A stretch of 64,000 bases of DNA from Flavobacterium gyeonganense (GTDB lineage: Bacteria > Bacteroidota > Bacteroidia > Flavobacteriales > Flavobacteriaceae): NCBI RefSeq assembly GCF_029625295.1, contig NZ_CP121112.1:1116001-1180000 (forward strand). Direction: 5' to 3'. The notes under the pieces are model-generated. The model had not been told where the DNA came from. It searched no databases and worked only from the letters and a program-made list of their open reading frames with translations. The position numbers and the translations under genes were made by a program. Shown one piece after another: positions 40,703 to 49,800 of this stretch. How positions within the stretch are numbered: position 1 is the stretch's first letter; each line of letters starts with the position of its first letter.

Positions 40703-41132
40703 TTTAAATAATGTGTTTGCTACATCATTCAGTTCTCTACTCTTATTTTTTGTTTTTAGTTGTAATCAAACCACTGAAGAAAATAAATATAACGGAAAAT
40801 GGATTTTACAAGAACAAAATTATAATGAAGATATTATTTTTAAGGATGGAAATTACACTAAAAATTATAGCAGAGATGATCTTAGAGTAAGCTCAAGTGG
40901 AAAGTTTTATCTTAATAGAAATGAAGATAGAATAGGAATTACAATATCATTAATTCCTAATAAAATAATCAGTGAGAATGATACTATTTTCCAAGAATGC
41001 GAAAACTTAGACGTTATTGAAATTAATGAAATTAATTTAAAAATTCAAAAACCAACGCAATGGATTAAGAATAGTAATGATAATTACATTAAAATAAATG
41101 AAATTCTAATTTATAAAAAGCAGAAAAAATAA
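40677..41132 (+). CDS. small lipoprotein, putative immunity protein for the RHS toxin
   Basis: 151 residues from the ATG at 40677; the longer frame start at 40638 is unlikely because it lies upstream of the signal peptide. The N-terminus is basic (MIKRRLP), then hydrophobic (SSLLLFFVF) with a lipobox VFSC, so the mature protein is a lipoprotein. The rest is a ~120-residue small beta-rich domain (KWILQEQNYNEDIIF...), lipocalin-like in feel but not assigned. It overlaps the toxin end by 26 bp and follows directly, the standard place for a cognate immunity gene. AT-rich base use matches the toxin tip rather than the RHS body, consistent with the tip and immunity gene moving together. Confidence 0.65.
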   Translation: MIKRRLPINLNNVFATSFSSLLLFFVFSCNQTTEENKYNGKWILQEQNYNEDIIFKDGNYTKNYSRDDLRVSSSGKFYLNRNEDRIGITISLIPNKIISENDTIFQECENLDVIEINEINLKIQKPTQWIKNSNDNYIKINEILIYKKQKK

Positions 41133-41414
41133 ACCCGATCGCCCAGCTAGTCCGAGCATTAGATAATACAGGTGCCGGTGTGTCTCATCCTAAAATAAGT
41201 TTACATATTTATACTTAATCCTAACATAGGTTTCCCACTGGCGCTCGTTTGTCAATTATTGTGGTGCTCGATTGTATCGAGTACCTACTTAAATTAGGAT
41301 ATAAAAGGTAGCGTTTGCAACGCGTGTAATTAAACCCTATGGCGCAGATATATCAACACAACGATAGCGCAGAAATGTTTTCCGTGCCCGCAACGATGAG
41401 TCACAAACATAATC
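41133..41414. other. GC-richer non-coding segment behind the RHS toxin/immunity pair
   Basis: About 280 bp with composition unlike the AT-rich toxin tip before it. It contains the hairpin GGTGCTCGAT-TGT-ATCGAGTACC (~41262-41284) and further GC pairs such as GGCGCAG/AGCGCAG. A short frame reading NPIAQLVRALDNTGAGVSHP looks like decayed coding sequence. I recall similar sequence behind RHS/YD-repeat genes in other Flavobacterium genomes, so it may be a conserved recombination or leftover tip segment; this is from memory, not searched. Confidence 0.4.
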
Positions 41415-41446
41415 AAAAAAGCAATTCGTAAAAGAATTGCTTTTTT
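41415..41446 (+). terminator. rho-independent terminator of the RHS locus
   Basis: AAAAAAGCAATTC-GTAAAA-GAATTGCTTTTTT stem-loop. Confidence 0.85.
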
Positions 41447-41610
41447 ACTCTCTTTTGTTTATAAAGATGTTTACATAGATTAGAATACAAAACATAGTGT
41501 TTGCAACAAAGTCATTCCCAAACAGCAGTAATTAAGTTTTACTTCTATTTTAAAAAAATAAAATTTCAAAGTCAAAAAATAATCAACTAACCAAAAACCA
41601 AAACAAACCA

Positions 41611-42918
41611 ATGAAATTAAAATTACTTACACTGGCGAGCCTGCTTGTAATCAATATGAGCACAGTTACAGCGCAAACCAATACCAATACAGGAACAGAC
41701 GCGGGTAATGCCGGAACCTACAACAGTGCTTTTGGCTATTATGCAGGAAATCTCGTTACCGGGAATAATAATTCATTTGTAGGCTATTTTGCAGGTAAGG
41801 CTACCACTACAGGAGAATACAACTCCTTCTTTGGAGCTAGTAGCGGTGTTAATAACGTTGCCGGAAAGGATAATGTTTTCTCAGGCTTCAAATCAGGATT
41901 TACAAATGCAGGAGGATCCAGAAACGTATTCATTGGTCGTGAATCCGGGTTTCTCAACAGTAGTGGAAATAATAACGTTTTTACAGGCTATGAATCCGGA
42001 TATAGTAATTCCAGCGGAGAAGGAAATGTCTTTTCGGGTTATAAAGCAGGTCACAGTAATACTTTAGGTAGGAACAATGTTTTTTCAGGTTATGAAACTG
42101 GGTACAATAACGACATTGGGAATTATAATGTATTTACAGGATTTAGATCCGGAAAAAACAATAAATCAGGAAGTTACAATATAATTACAGGACATGAATC
42201 AGGATATTCTAATACTTACGGAAGTTATAATATGTTTTCAGGATTTGAAGTTGGATATAATAATCTAAGTGGATCTAGTAATATATTTGCAGGTACTAAA
42301 TCAGGACATGGAAATCAATCTGGTTCATTTAACATATTTTTTGGTGGTACTTCAGGATATAAAAATATTTCAGGAAATACAAATATTTATATTGGCCAAC
42401 AAGCCGGGTATTACAGCAATGGATCAAGTAATATTTTTATAGGTCAGAATGCAGGATATTGGGAGAATGGAAGTAATCGTCTATATATAGATAATAATCC
42501 TGATAAAAATACATCGACTACACTAATAGATGCCACTACAGCAACGACCCCATTGATTTACGGAAAATTTGATACGGACCAACTGGGTATTAATACCAAA
42601 GTAATCCCTATAGGCTATACCATGGCCGTAAAAGGAAAAATGATAGCAGAAGAACTCAAAGTACAATTGTATGCCAGCTGGCCGGACTATGTATTTGATA
42701 AAAAGTATCATCTGCCACCATTAAGTGAAGTAGAGCAGCATATTAAAGAAAAAGGACACCTAAAAGACATTCCATCAGCAGGTGAAGTATCCCAAAACGG
42801 CATTTTGTTAGGAGAGATGAATGCCAAGCTTCTTCAGAAAATTGAGGAACTGACACTTTATATAATTGAGCAGGAAGCCCGTATAAAAAAATTAGAGGCA
42901 GTTATGACTTCAAAGTAA
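41611..42918 (+). CDS. secreted YadA-head-like repeat protein with C-terminal coiled coil (copy 2)
   Basis: 435 residues with a signal peptide (LLTLASLLVINMSTVTAQ). Residues ~25-290 are around 20 short NxFxGxxAG-type beta-roll repeats, more than in copy 1. The C-terminal ~130 residues (IYGKFDTDQLGINTKVIP..., GEMNAKLLQKIEELTLYII) are almost the same as in the protein at 24096-25175. The two genes bracket the RHS operon and read in its direction. A clear terminator follows. A role as surface adhesin or cell-surface fibre is possible but not shown. Confidence 0.75.
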   Translation: MKLKLLTLASLLVINMSTVTAQTNTNTGTDAGNAGTYNSAFGYYAGNLVTGNNNSFVGYFAGKATTTGEYNSFFGASSGVNNVAGKDNVFSGFKSGFTNAGGSRNVFIGRESGFLNSSGNNNVFTGYESGYSNSSGEGNVFSGYKAGHSNTLGRNNVFSGYETGYNNDIGNYNVFTGFRSGKNNKSGSYNIITGHESGYSNTYGSYNMFSGFEVGYNNLSGSSNIFAGTKSGHGNQSGSFNIFFGGTSGYKNISGNTNIYIGQQAGYYSNGSSNIFIGQNAGYWENGSNRLYIDNNPDKNTSTTLIDATTATTPLIYGKFDTDQLGINTKVIPIGYTMAVKGKMIAEELKVQLYASWPDYVFDKKYHLPPLSEVEQHIKEKGHLKDIPSAGEVSQNGILLGEMNAKLLQKIEELTLYIIEQEARIKKLEAVMTSK

Positions 42919-42939
42919 TTGGATGACTTAGCCAAAAAT

Positions 42940-42970
42940 AAACTACAACCTCAAAAGTTGTAGTTTTTTT
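42940..42970 (+). terminator. rho-independent terminator after YadA-head-like copy 2
   Basis: AAACTACAAC-CTCAAAA-GTTGTAGTTT stem-loop with a seven-T tail. Confidence 0.85.
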
Positions 42971-43044
42971 GTTTTATAAATCTTCATCAAAGGATTTATT
43001 TGCTATTATGGAGTTAATATGTATTAGCAGCTTTAATACAGCCG

Positions 43045-43072
43045 TTGAGTTCAGACAAATTTCCTATCTTTG
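43045..43072 (+). promoter_or_regulatory. promoter of the 85-aa protein gene
   Basis: TTG (43045-43047), 17-bp spacer, TATCTTTG (43065-43072), 58 bp before the ATG. Full consensus match. Confidence 0.65.
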
Positions 43073-43130
43073 ATGCCGATAAATGTCGTTAACAATAACA
43101 TTTTGGCAACTAAGTATTTTTTAAACAATT

Positions 43131-43388
43131 ATGGATATAGTCAAATTTAAAATCACATCAAAAACGATAAAAGTAGAAGTACGCAATTCGAATAATTATG
43201 TTTTTAATTTTAATACGGCTTTGGACATTGCAAAAGAAGACCGGGATGTTTTATTAAAACTATATAATGCCTTAGACATTCTTTTCAGGAAAGAAACACC
43301 AAGCGAAACAAAAAACTACATTTCGCCAAACCAAACCAATATATTAGACCAGATTTCTGCTGCTGATAATTTAGAACAGGAGAAATAA
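43131..43388 (+). CDS. hypothetical 85-aa protein
   Basis: A small soluble protein of no recognised family. It begins MDIVKFKITSKTIKVEVRNS, a likely beta-hairpin, followed by a helix rich in Asp/Lys/Leu (LDIAKEDRDVLLKLYNALDILF) and a polar tail. A full-consensus promoter precedes it, and it stands alone between the YadA-head-like gene and the convergent LacI-type regulator. The good promoter and normal codon use support a real gene. Confidence 0.6.
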   Translation: MDIVKFKITSKTIKVEVRNSNNYVFNFNTALDIAKEDRDVLLKLYNALDILFRKETPSETKNYISPNQTNILDQISAADNLEQEK

Positions 43389-43458
43389 CATTGGATCAGG
43401 TAAAAGCAAGACTTAGGTGAGGGAAAATTAAAAAATGATGTGTTATTATATACAACAT

Positions 43459-44472
43459 TTACATATAATTTTCTTTTACAATTATATCCAGCGGTATAAA
43501 ATGTGCTGCCTCTAAACTCTCCTGTAAAATAATTTTTTTATAGAGGTAATTTATCCCCATATATCCCTGCTCTTCCGGTTTTTGGTTGATTAAAAAATCA
43601 ATTATTCCAGAATTTAAGTAGGTTATATTTTCTTTTAAAAGATCGTAACCTATTATTCTTATTCCTTTTATATTGTGTTTCTCTAAAAACTGAGCAACAA
43701 CATAAGCCCGGGAATTGGGAATAAATATACTGCTAACATTTTTAAACATTTCCAGATTCAGCAGATTTACATCCGGCTCTTTAATGGCAATTTCTGAAAA
43801 ACTAAAATTTGTGAGTTCAGGATTGTCTTCGAAAAAAGTATAAAACCCTTTAATGCGCTGCAGATAAATAGAAGTATTGTCTATTTCTTTGGCTATTTTG
43901 ACTATTAGTACATTGCGCTCATTTTTTACTGCAAAACTAATAAGGCGTCCTGCTAAATAGCCACTTTTAAAAGCATCCTGTCCAATATAATAATGATCTA
44001 TTTTGTCTTTAATATCGGAATCTATCATTACTACCGGCTTGTTCTTCTTTTTGTATTCATCAAGAAATGCAATTGATTCTTCATGAAAAATAGGCGAAAA
44101 GAGCAATCCGTCGCATTCATAATCCAATACTTCAGCTACCATTTTCTGGAATAAACCACTATCAAAATCATAAAGAAAATACTGTAGTTCGATCCCAAAC
44201 TTTTTAAACTCTTCGGCCGCTTTTTCAATTCCGGTTAACTGGCTACCCCAGTATTCCAGTTTTTCGGATTTTGGTAAAAAAACCGCTATTTTACATTTCT
44301 TATTTGAAGCCAGATTACTTGCAAAAATATTCCGTTTAAATCCATGCTTTTTAATGATGGCATTTACCTTATCTATATTCTCCTGCGATACCTGACCGCG
44401 TTTATGAATAATCCTGTCCACTGTTCCGGGCGAAACATTGGCTAGTTCTGCTATTTTTTTTATTGTTATGAT
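43459..44472 (-). CDS. LacI/GalR family transcriptional regulator (non-standard start codon)
   Basis: About 338 residues. The periplasmic-binding-protein-like sugar-sensing domain is clear (CKIAVFLPKSEKLEYWGSQL, FSPIFHEESIAFLDEY, IIGYDLLKENI). The HTH reads ITIKKIAELANVSPGTVDRI, but its first half lies upstream of the first standard start (GTG, 44421), which would cut through the recognition helix. The frame is open to 44497 yet contains no ATG, GTG or TTG. The real start is therefore ATC/ATA (44472/44469), another rare codon, or a base error. The gene lies at the end of the pectin locus, next to a PfkB kinase, and probably controls the locus through the AATCGATT palindromes. Confidence 0.82.
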   Translation of the reverse strand: MITIKKIAELANVSPGTVDRIIHKRGQVSQENIDKVNAIIKKHGFKRNIFASNLASNKKCKIAVFLPKSEKLEYWGSQLTGIEKAAEEFKKFGIELQYFLYDFDSGLFQKMVAEVLDYECDGLLFSPIFHEESIAFLDEYKKKNKPVVMIDSDIKDKIDHYYIGQDAFKSGYLAGRLISFAVKNERNVLIVKIAKEIDNTSIYLQRIKGFYTFFEDNPELTNFSFSEIAIKEPDVNLLNLEMFKNVSSIFIPNSRAYVVAQFLEKHNIKGIRIIGYDLLKENITYLNSGIIDFLINQKPEEQGYMGINYLYKKIILQESLEAAHFIPLDIIVKENYM

Positions 44473-44734
44473 ATTCTTTGTATTTAAGTTAAATAATTAA
44501 TTTAAAGTTATAAAATTAATTTAATTATTTCGCATGTCTTTTTTATATGCTCTTTTGTACAATTAAAAACAAAATCTAAATCTTTTTCCCTTTACAATAT
44601 AGCTTTCGAAAATAATGTGGATGAAGACCAGGATTAATAAATAAAAGTTTGAACATTACTTTATTTTTTCTGATCTTAAACAACAAAAAATTAAATCAGA
44701 TTAATTACAAAAAATGGAGTTTATACCCACTTCT

Positions 44735-45634
44735 TTATTCCCTTACCATCATCTTTTCAATTTCTGCTAAAGAAATGTTAGGGTTTGCACCAGGAGATGC
44801 TGCTACCAAAGCACCGACTGCGCAAGCAAAGTCAATCGCTTTTTGAGGTGTATTTCCTGTAAGTAAACAGGTAATTAATGAAGCTAAAAACGAATCGCCT
44901 GCTCCTACCGTATCCACTACCTTGACAGCGTAACCTGTATTTTCATACAATGCCCCTTCCCATAACAATACTGCTCCGTGTTTGCCTTTTGTTACGCAAA
45001 TAGAAGGCGTATTGGTCTTAGCTGCTATGAAATGAATATTCTCTTCGAGCGAGGTAAAAGGAGATTGCAATGCAGCCGAAATTTCAAGAATTTCATCATC
45101 ATTGAATTTGACGAAACTAGCCGCCAGCATCAATTTCTCCAAAATTTCATATGAATAATGAGGCTTTCTTAAATTGACATCAAATACTTTGTAAACTTGA
45201 TTTTGTAATAATGATTCTAAGGATTTTCCAGATACTTCATCCCTGCAGACCAAACTTCCGTAAATTAGAACATCTGCATTGCTTACTAATTTTTGAGCAT
45301 AATCGTTCATTTCAATTTTATCCCAGGCAGATGGATAATGAATATCGTAGGTTGCAGAGCCATTTTTATCTAATGTCACCTTTACCAGACCTGTAGGATA
45401 AGTTTCTGATTGTGAAATTGTATTAGTATCAATATCTAACTTTTCCACTTCATGAAGAATTGCACGTCCATCTTCATCATTTCCTACACCGCTAATCATG
45501 GAGACTTCACAACCCAGGCTTTTCATTCGCATGGCCACATTTAGTGGAGCTCCTCCAATCTTTTTTTCGTTTTCAAAAACATCCCAGAGAATTTCTCCAA
45601 AGGCTACGGCTTTAATTTTTTTATCGTTACTCAT
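44735..45634 (-). CDS. PfkB family carbohydrate kinase (fructokinase-like)
   Basis: 299 residues, cytoplasmic. The N-terminal FGEILWDVFENEKKIGGAPLNVAMRMKSLG holds the sugar-binding GG motif of PfkB kinases. The C-terminal VVDTVGAGDSFLASLI is the ATP-binding/catalytic signature with the catalytic Asp in GAGD. Substrate is uncertain: fructose, 2-keto-3-deoxygluconate (the end product of pectin catabolism) or a related sugar. Its place between the LacI-type regulator and the pectin genes favours a role in using the released sugars. A strong terminator separates it from the upstream T9SS gene. Confidence 0.85.
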   Translation of the reverse strand: MSNDKKIKAVAFGEILWDVFENEKKIGGAPLNVAMRMKSLGCEVSMISGVGNDEDGRAILHEVEKLDIDTNTISQSETYPTGLVKVTLDKNGSATYDIHYPSAWDKIEMNDYAQKLVSNADVLIYGSLVCRDEVSGKSLESLLQNQVYKVFDVNLRKPHYSYEILEKLMLAASFVKFNDDEILEISAALQSPFTSLEENIHFIAAKTNTPSICVTKGKHGAVLLWEGALYENTGYAVKVVDTVGAGDSFLASLITCLLTGNTPQKAIDFACAVGALVAASPGANPNISLAEIEKMMVRE

Positions 45635-45686
45635 TAGTTTTTTTTCTAAAATTACGATTTAAAATAAAAACATAATTCATTTCATA

Positions 45687-45724
45687 AAAAAAGGGAATAC
45701 CCATTTAATGAATATTCCCTTTTG
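45687..45724 (-). terminator. terminator downstream of the 290-aa T9SS protein gene
   Basis: AAAAGGGAATA / TATTCCCTTTT stem with a ~13-nt loop, just beyond the stop at 45741. Confidence 0.8.
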
Positions 45725-45740
45725 CTATTTTTAAACTAAA

Positions 45741-46613
45741 TTAGTTCACCAATACTTTTGCTGTTTTTATTCCTTCTGTAGATTCTGCTTTTACAATATA
45801 AACACCACTATTAACAGATAAAGTTATATCTTCACTAGTTTGAGTAGATTTAACCAATGCGCCTGTTACGCTATACGCACTAACTTTAGTAGCTGCATTT
45901 ACATTTGCGACATTGATTTTACCATCTGCACCAAATATAGTTACTTTAGAATCTGTTTGAAAATTATTAGTTGAAAGTGTTGCTCCGGAAACTTCAATCT
46001 TATAAACTGCAAAAGAACTATCCCCATAAATATAAACCAAACCAGAATTTGTAATATTAACGGTAACTACATTAGATAAATTAGCAGTTACGTCATTAGT
46101 AACTGAACCGCTTCCATATAGAGCTGTTCCATTTGATACATAAAGAGTACGTGTAGTAGGCGCTGATCCATTACTAGGTATCCCTGTTGTATGTTTTATC
46201 CAAGCTTTAACCGTACATGGACCACTTGCATTGAAACTAAAATAACGAACAGTAGGCAAGAAAGTATTAGCTGCTGCCGCACTTGAACCTCCAGTACTTG
46301 CTCTATTAGCGCCAACAAATCCATCAGAAAAAGTTTGGCTATTATCTGATATAGCAGCAAAAGCTGAAGAATTAACAGAAGTATTTCCATATAAATTCAA
46401 ACCACCAACTTTTATTGTATTTGGTGAAGTTCCTGCAGTACTACCCGAAGCACTTGTAAGAACCCCTGCAGCAGGAAACGCTGGACTTGCAATTGTAACG
46501 GAACCATTAACACTAACAGTATTGTCACTAAAATTCCAAACTGTAGTTTGAGCATTAATAAATCCTACTGAAAAAAGTAAAACAGTAGTTACATAAAGTA
46601 ATTTTCTTTTCAT
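45741..46613 (-). CDS. secreted T9SS protein with a single lectin-like module
   Basis: 290 residues: signal peptide (LLYVTTVLLFSVGFINAQ), then a ~185-residue beta-sandwich module starting TTVWNFSDNTVSVNG and ending VYIYGDSSFAVYKIEVSG, then a ~70-residue type A T9SS sorting domain (VTIFGADGKINVANVN... ending GIKTAKVLVN). The module resembles those at the N-terminus of the adjacent 1,496-residue pectinesterase, so it may be a free-standing carbohydrate-binding protein. No catalytic residues are recognised. A likely regulator palindrome (TGTAATCGATTATC) lies 28 bp upstream, so it is probably co-regulated with susC/D. Confidence 0.75.
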   Translation of the reverse strand: MKRKLLYVTTVLLFSVGFINAQTTVWNFSDNTVSVNGSVTIASPAFPAAGVLTSASGSTAGTSPNTIKVGGLNLYGNTSVNSSAFAAISDNSQTFSDGFVGANRASTGGSSAAAANTFLPTVRYFSFNASGPCTVKAWIKHTTGIPSNGSAPTTRTLYVSNGTALYGSGSVTNDVTANLSNVVTVNITNSGLVYIYGDSSFAVYKIEVSGATLSTNNFQTDSKVTIFGADGKINVANVNAATKVSAYSVTGALVKSTQTSEDITLSVNSGVYIVKAESTEGIKTAKVLVN

Positions 46614-46641
46614 AATTTAATTTTATAAGTTTAATAATCAG

Positions 46642-46655
46642 TGTAATCGATTATC
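46642..46655. promoter_or_regulatory. putative LacI-type operator (TAATCGATTA core)
   Basis: TGTAATCGATTATC, with a perfect 10-bp palindromic core, 28 bp upstream of the 290-aa T9SS protein gene. It shares TGTAATCGATT with the site upstream of susC at 59553. Confidence 0.55.
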
Positions 46656-46755
46656 TAAGTTAAGATTTTTTTTTATTATTTTAAAAAAACATTTAAAATT
46701 TATCCATTCCTGATTTAAATTAATTTCACTTACCTCAAAAAACTATAATCATAAG

Positions 46756-46794
46756 AAAAGCGGGTCTTTGGAAAACCAAAAGACCCGCTTTTTA
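46756..46794. terminator. strong terminator downstream of the pectinesterase gene
   Basis: AAAAGCGGGTCTTTGG-AAAA-CCAAAAGACCCGCTTTTT. A long GC-rich stem with T-runs on both strands, just beyond the pectinesterase stop. Confidence 0.88.
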
Positions 46795-46815
46795 AAATTA
46801 AATTTAAAACTATTT

Positions 46816-49800
46816 TTAGTTGGTAATCACTTTTACAACTTTTTGACCATCTTCAGCTTTAATTACTACAATCCAGGCTCCGGTTTGAAATTCAAAATCA
46901 ATATCCTGAGCTGTTTTGAATGTTTTTACTTTAGCCCCAGTAATGGTATAAATTGCTACTGCCGTTTCTGATGTAACATTTGAAATGGCAATTCTGTTTT
47001 TATAAGCAAGAACATTCACTGCAGAAGTTGGCGTATTATCTTTTACACCTAAATTATCATTAGAAATTAATTGTGGCAGTGGATCCCATCCATCGCTTCC
47101 TTTTGTGAAATTTAGAGTTGTAATAGCCGTTCCATCTGTTAATGTAGCTGCAGCCAGTTTAGTTGACCACGCTACACGTCCTGATGCATTATTTACACCC
47201 GAATTTTCAGTTGTACCATATTCATACATCTTAGCTGACTGACCACCTAAACTATCATTCCACCCTGCAGGTACTATTAATGACTGGTTTTCACTTCCTG
47301 GGAAATTAGACGTTTCAATAGTCGTGTTGTAAAAAACGACCTCACTTGTTGTAGCTTGCCATGGACGACCAAAATAACCTGGTTTTGAACGATATGCTGA
47401 AGCCGTTTCTGTACCCGGAATAGCAGTTGTCACTTTACACTGGTACATTAAGTAGCCTCTGCCACCTGTTTGCTGTGGGGCAGTTATGTAAGCCTGATCG
47501 CCTGCAGTGTCGCTTGTATTCATAGACAAATCAGTTTTATAGAAAACCGCAGTCATTCCTCCAAAAATATAATCAACAGCTCCCATCATCACCCCTTTGT
47601 AAGCCACAAGCCTTGTTCCTGTTCCTCCATAGAAAGAATCCTGACGGCCTACTACCCTACATTTATTCAGGACAACTTTATCAATATTGTTCGCAATTGC
47701 AATAGCTGCGGCTCTTTCTACAAAGCTTCTTTTCTGAACGTCAGTGTTTCCAATATCCGTAGGTCTTGCACCTTTACTTCCTGTAGACCACATTACAACA
47801 ACGTCTTCAGATTCTTTTTTAGAAATGTATTGGTTAAATGAGTTTTCAAAAATAATGTCATTCGCTTCGAAACCATTTGCCGTAACAACTACAGTAGCAT
47901 TCCAGTAAGATCCGTTTGTTGTTCCTGAACCTTTATTTTCATACGATAAATAACCGTTTTCTTTGTTCACTTTTAAAACATCTGCATGCCATTTCTGGTC
48001 AGATGACATACTATAATAATTATAACCATGCCCATAGTAAGAAGTAATTCTAACAGCGCCAGCATCGATATCAACTCCTTTGTTTAATAGCTTAATGTTT
48101 GGAGTAGAAGCCGCATTTTTAAGCGTCACATTTGCCTGATTAATTACCAGCATCTCTTCGTAATTACCTGGGTCAATCATAACCGTAACACGATCTGTAG
48201 CTGTACGTGTCATTCTTGCAACATCTGCGAGTGCAGCATTAATAGTTTTGTATGGCTTATCCGAACCAACAGCCAAAACAGGTGCATAAGATATACTTCC
48301 TGATGAAGCTGTAGACACAAAATCCAGTGTTTTAGAAGTCGCTGCATTAGCCACATTCAGATTAGAGGTCAACGCCATCTTTACAGTGCTGTCCAATCCG
48401 CTGGATGAAATACTATAAGTTCCATTACGCAATGTTATTCCCGAAACAGAATTGAAGTTATATACGTATCCACTTTCATTTAAATTAGTGAAAGTTAACT
48501 TCAAACTACTGATTTGGGTAGCATTTAAACCTGTTGTATTAATTGTAATCGGATATGCCGGTTTCAATGTAAATGCAACATTTGCATTAGTGTTACCTGT
48601 AATTGTAATTGTATTAGCGAGTAATTCGTAATCGTTGATATTTTCAGCAGAAATTGTATATGCTGTATTTGGCTCTAAATTTACTGTATATGAACCATCC
48701 GTAGTATTAATAACCGGAACAGGAACATAAATCTTATTAGCTGCAGCAGGAGCTGTATATTTTAATGCTACGTTAGAAATTTTAGTTCCCAGACCTGTAA
48801 TAGTACCACTAACTGTATACAATTGTACTTTTTCAATTACTACGTCATGATTTGTAGTAGTTTTCAATACCTGTAGCGAACTTCCATTATTAATTACATA
48901 TCCATTAGCTCCTGATAAACTTATATTATAGGTATATCCTGCAGGTAATTTTGCAGTGTAAGAACCAGAAATAATGGTTGCCGGAAAAACTTTACCAGCA
49001 GCATTTGTAAACTGGACATTATAACCGTTTGGAATTCCATTAGCCTGAGTTACATCTATAGTCCCGTTCAGGTTAACATAATCAGCATCTTTTCTGTAGA
49101 TTCTATAGTAGCTTGGTTTATCTTTTGTATCAAAAATATGATAAGTCCCTGCTTTTTTAGCTACAAATTTGAATTCTGTTATAGTAGTCGATAGTGCCAC
49201 TTTATCTGTTTGTTCTGTCGGGTTGCCAACATATTCAAAATTTAGAACTCCACCATCATTCCCATCTACTTTGGCTACAACTGTAACCTCATCATCAACA
49301 CTTAATGTCAGACTTAAATACCTTCCTACAGCTGCTGTTCCATTCACATATAGTCTTCCCTGATAATCTACAGTACCTGCAGCACTCTCATCGTAACGGG
49401 TAAGATTTGTATTAAGCGTTCTTAACCTGTCATTTGACCCTCCAACCCAGCTTAATACTCCAGCTGAAAAAGATGGCAATACATTTCCATTACTACCGGC
49501 AACAACTGAAGATGAATACCAGCTGTTAATAGCTGACTGAGTCAGTTTATTATTGTACAAAGTACCATCAAGCTGTGTAGCACCAAAATCCCAAACATCA
49601 GTTTTACCATTTGAAGCTATTACTTCTGCAGCATTTTCAACGCTCATTCCATGAATATAGATTTCGGCAGTAGGGTTTGCAGCGCTTGTTAATTTTGCTG
49701 TAATAATCCCTTTAGCACCAGTATAGGAAAAGCTGTATGGCTGAGCATCTGCTAATCCATTATTTTGTGCTCTGATAGTTCCCAAAAGATTATTTGATGC

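Noticed and set aside
47470..47841. 123-aa reading frame antisense to the pectinesterase.
   Set aside because: A shadow of the CE8 catalytic domain coding region; composition is explained by the sense codons and no regulatory signals precede it.
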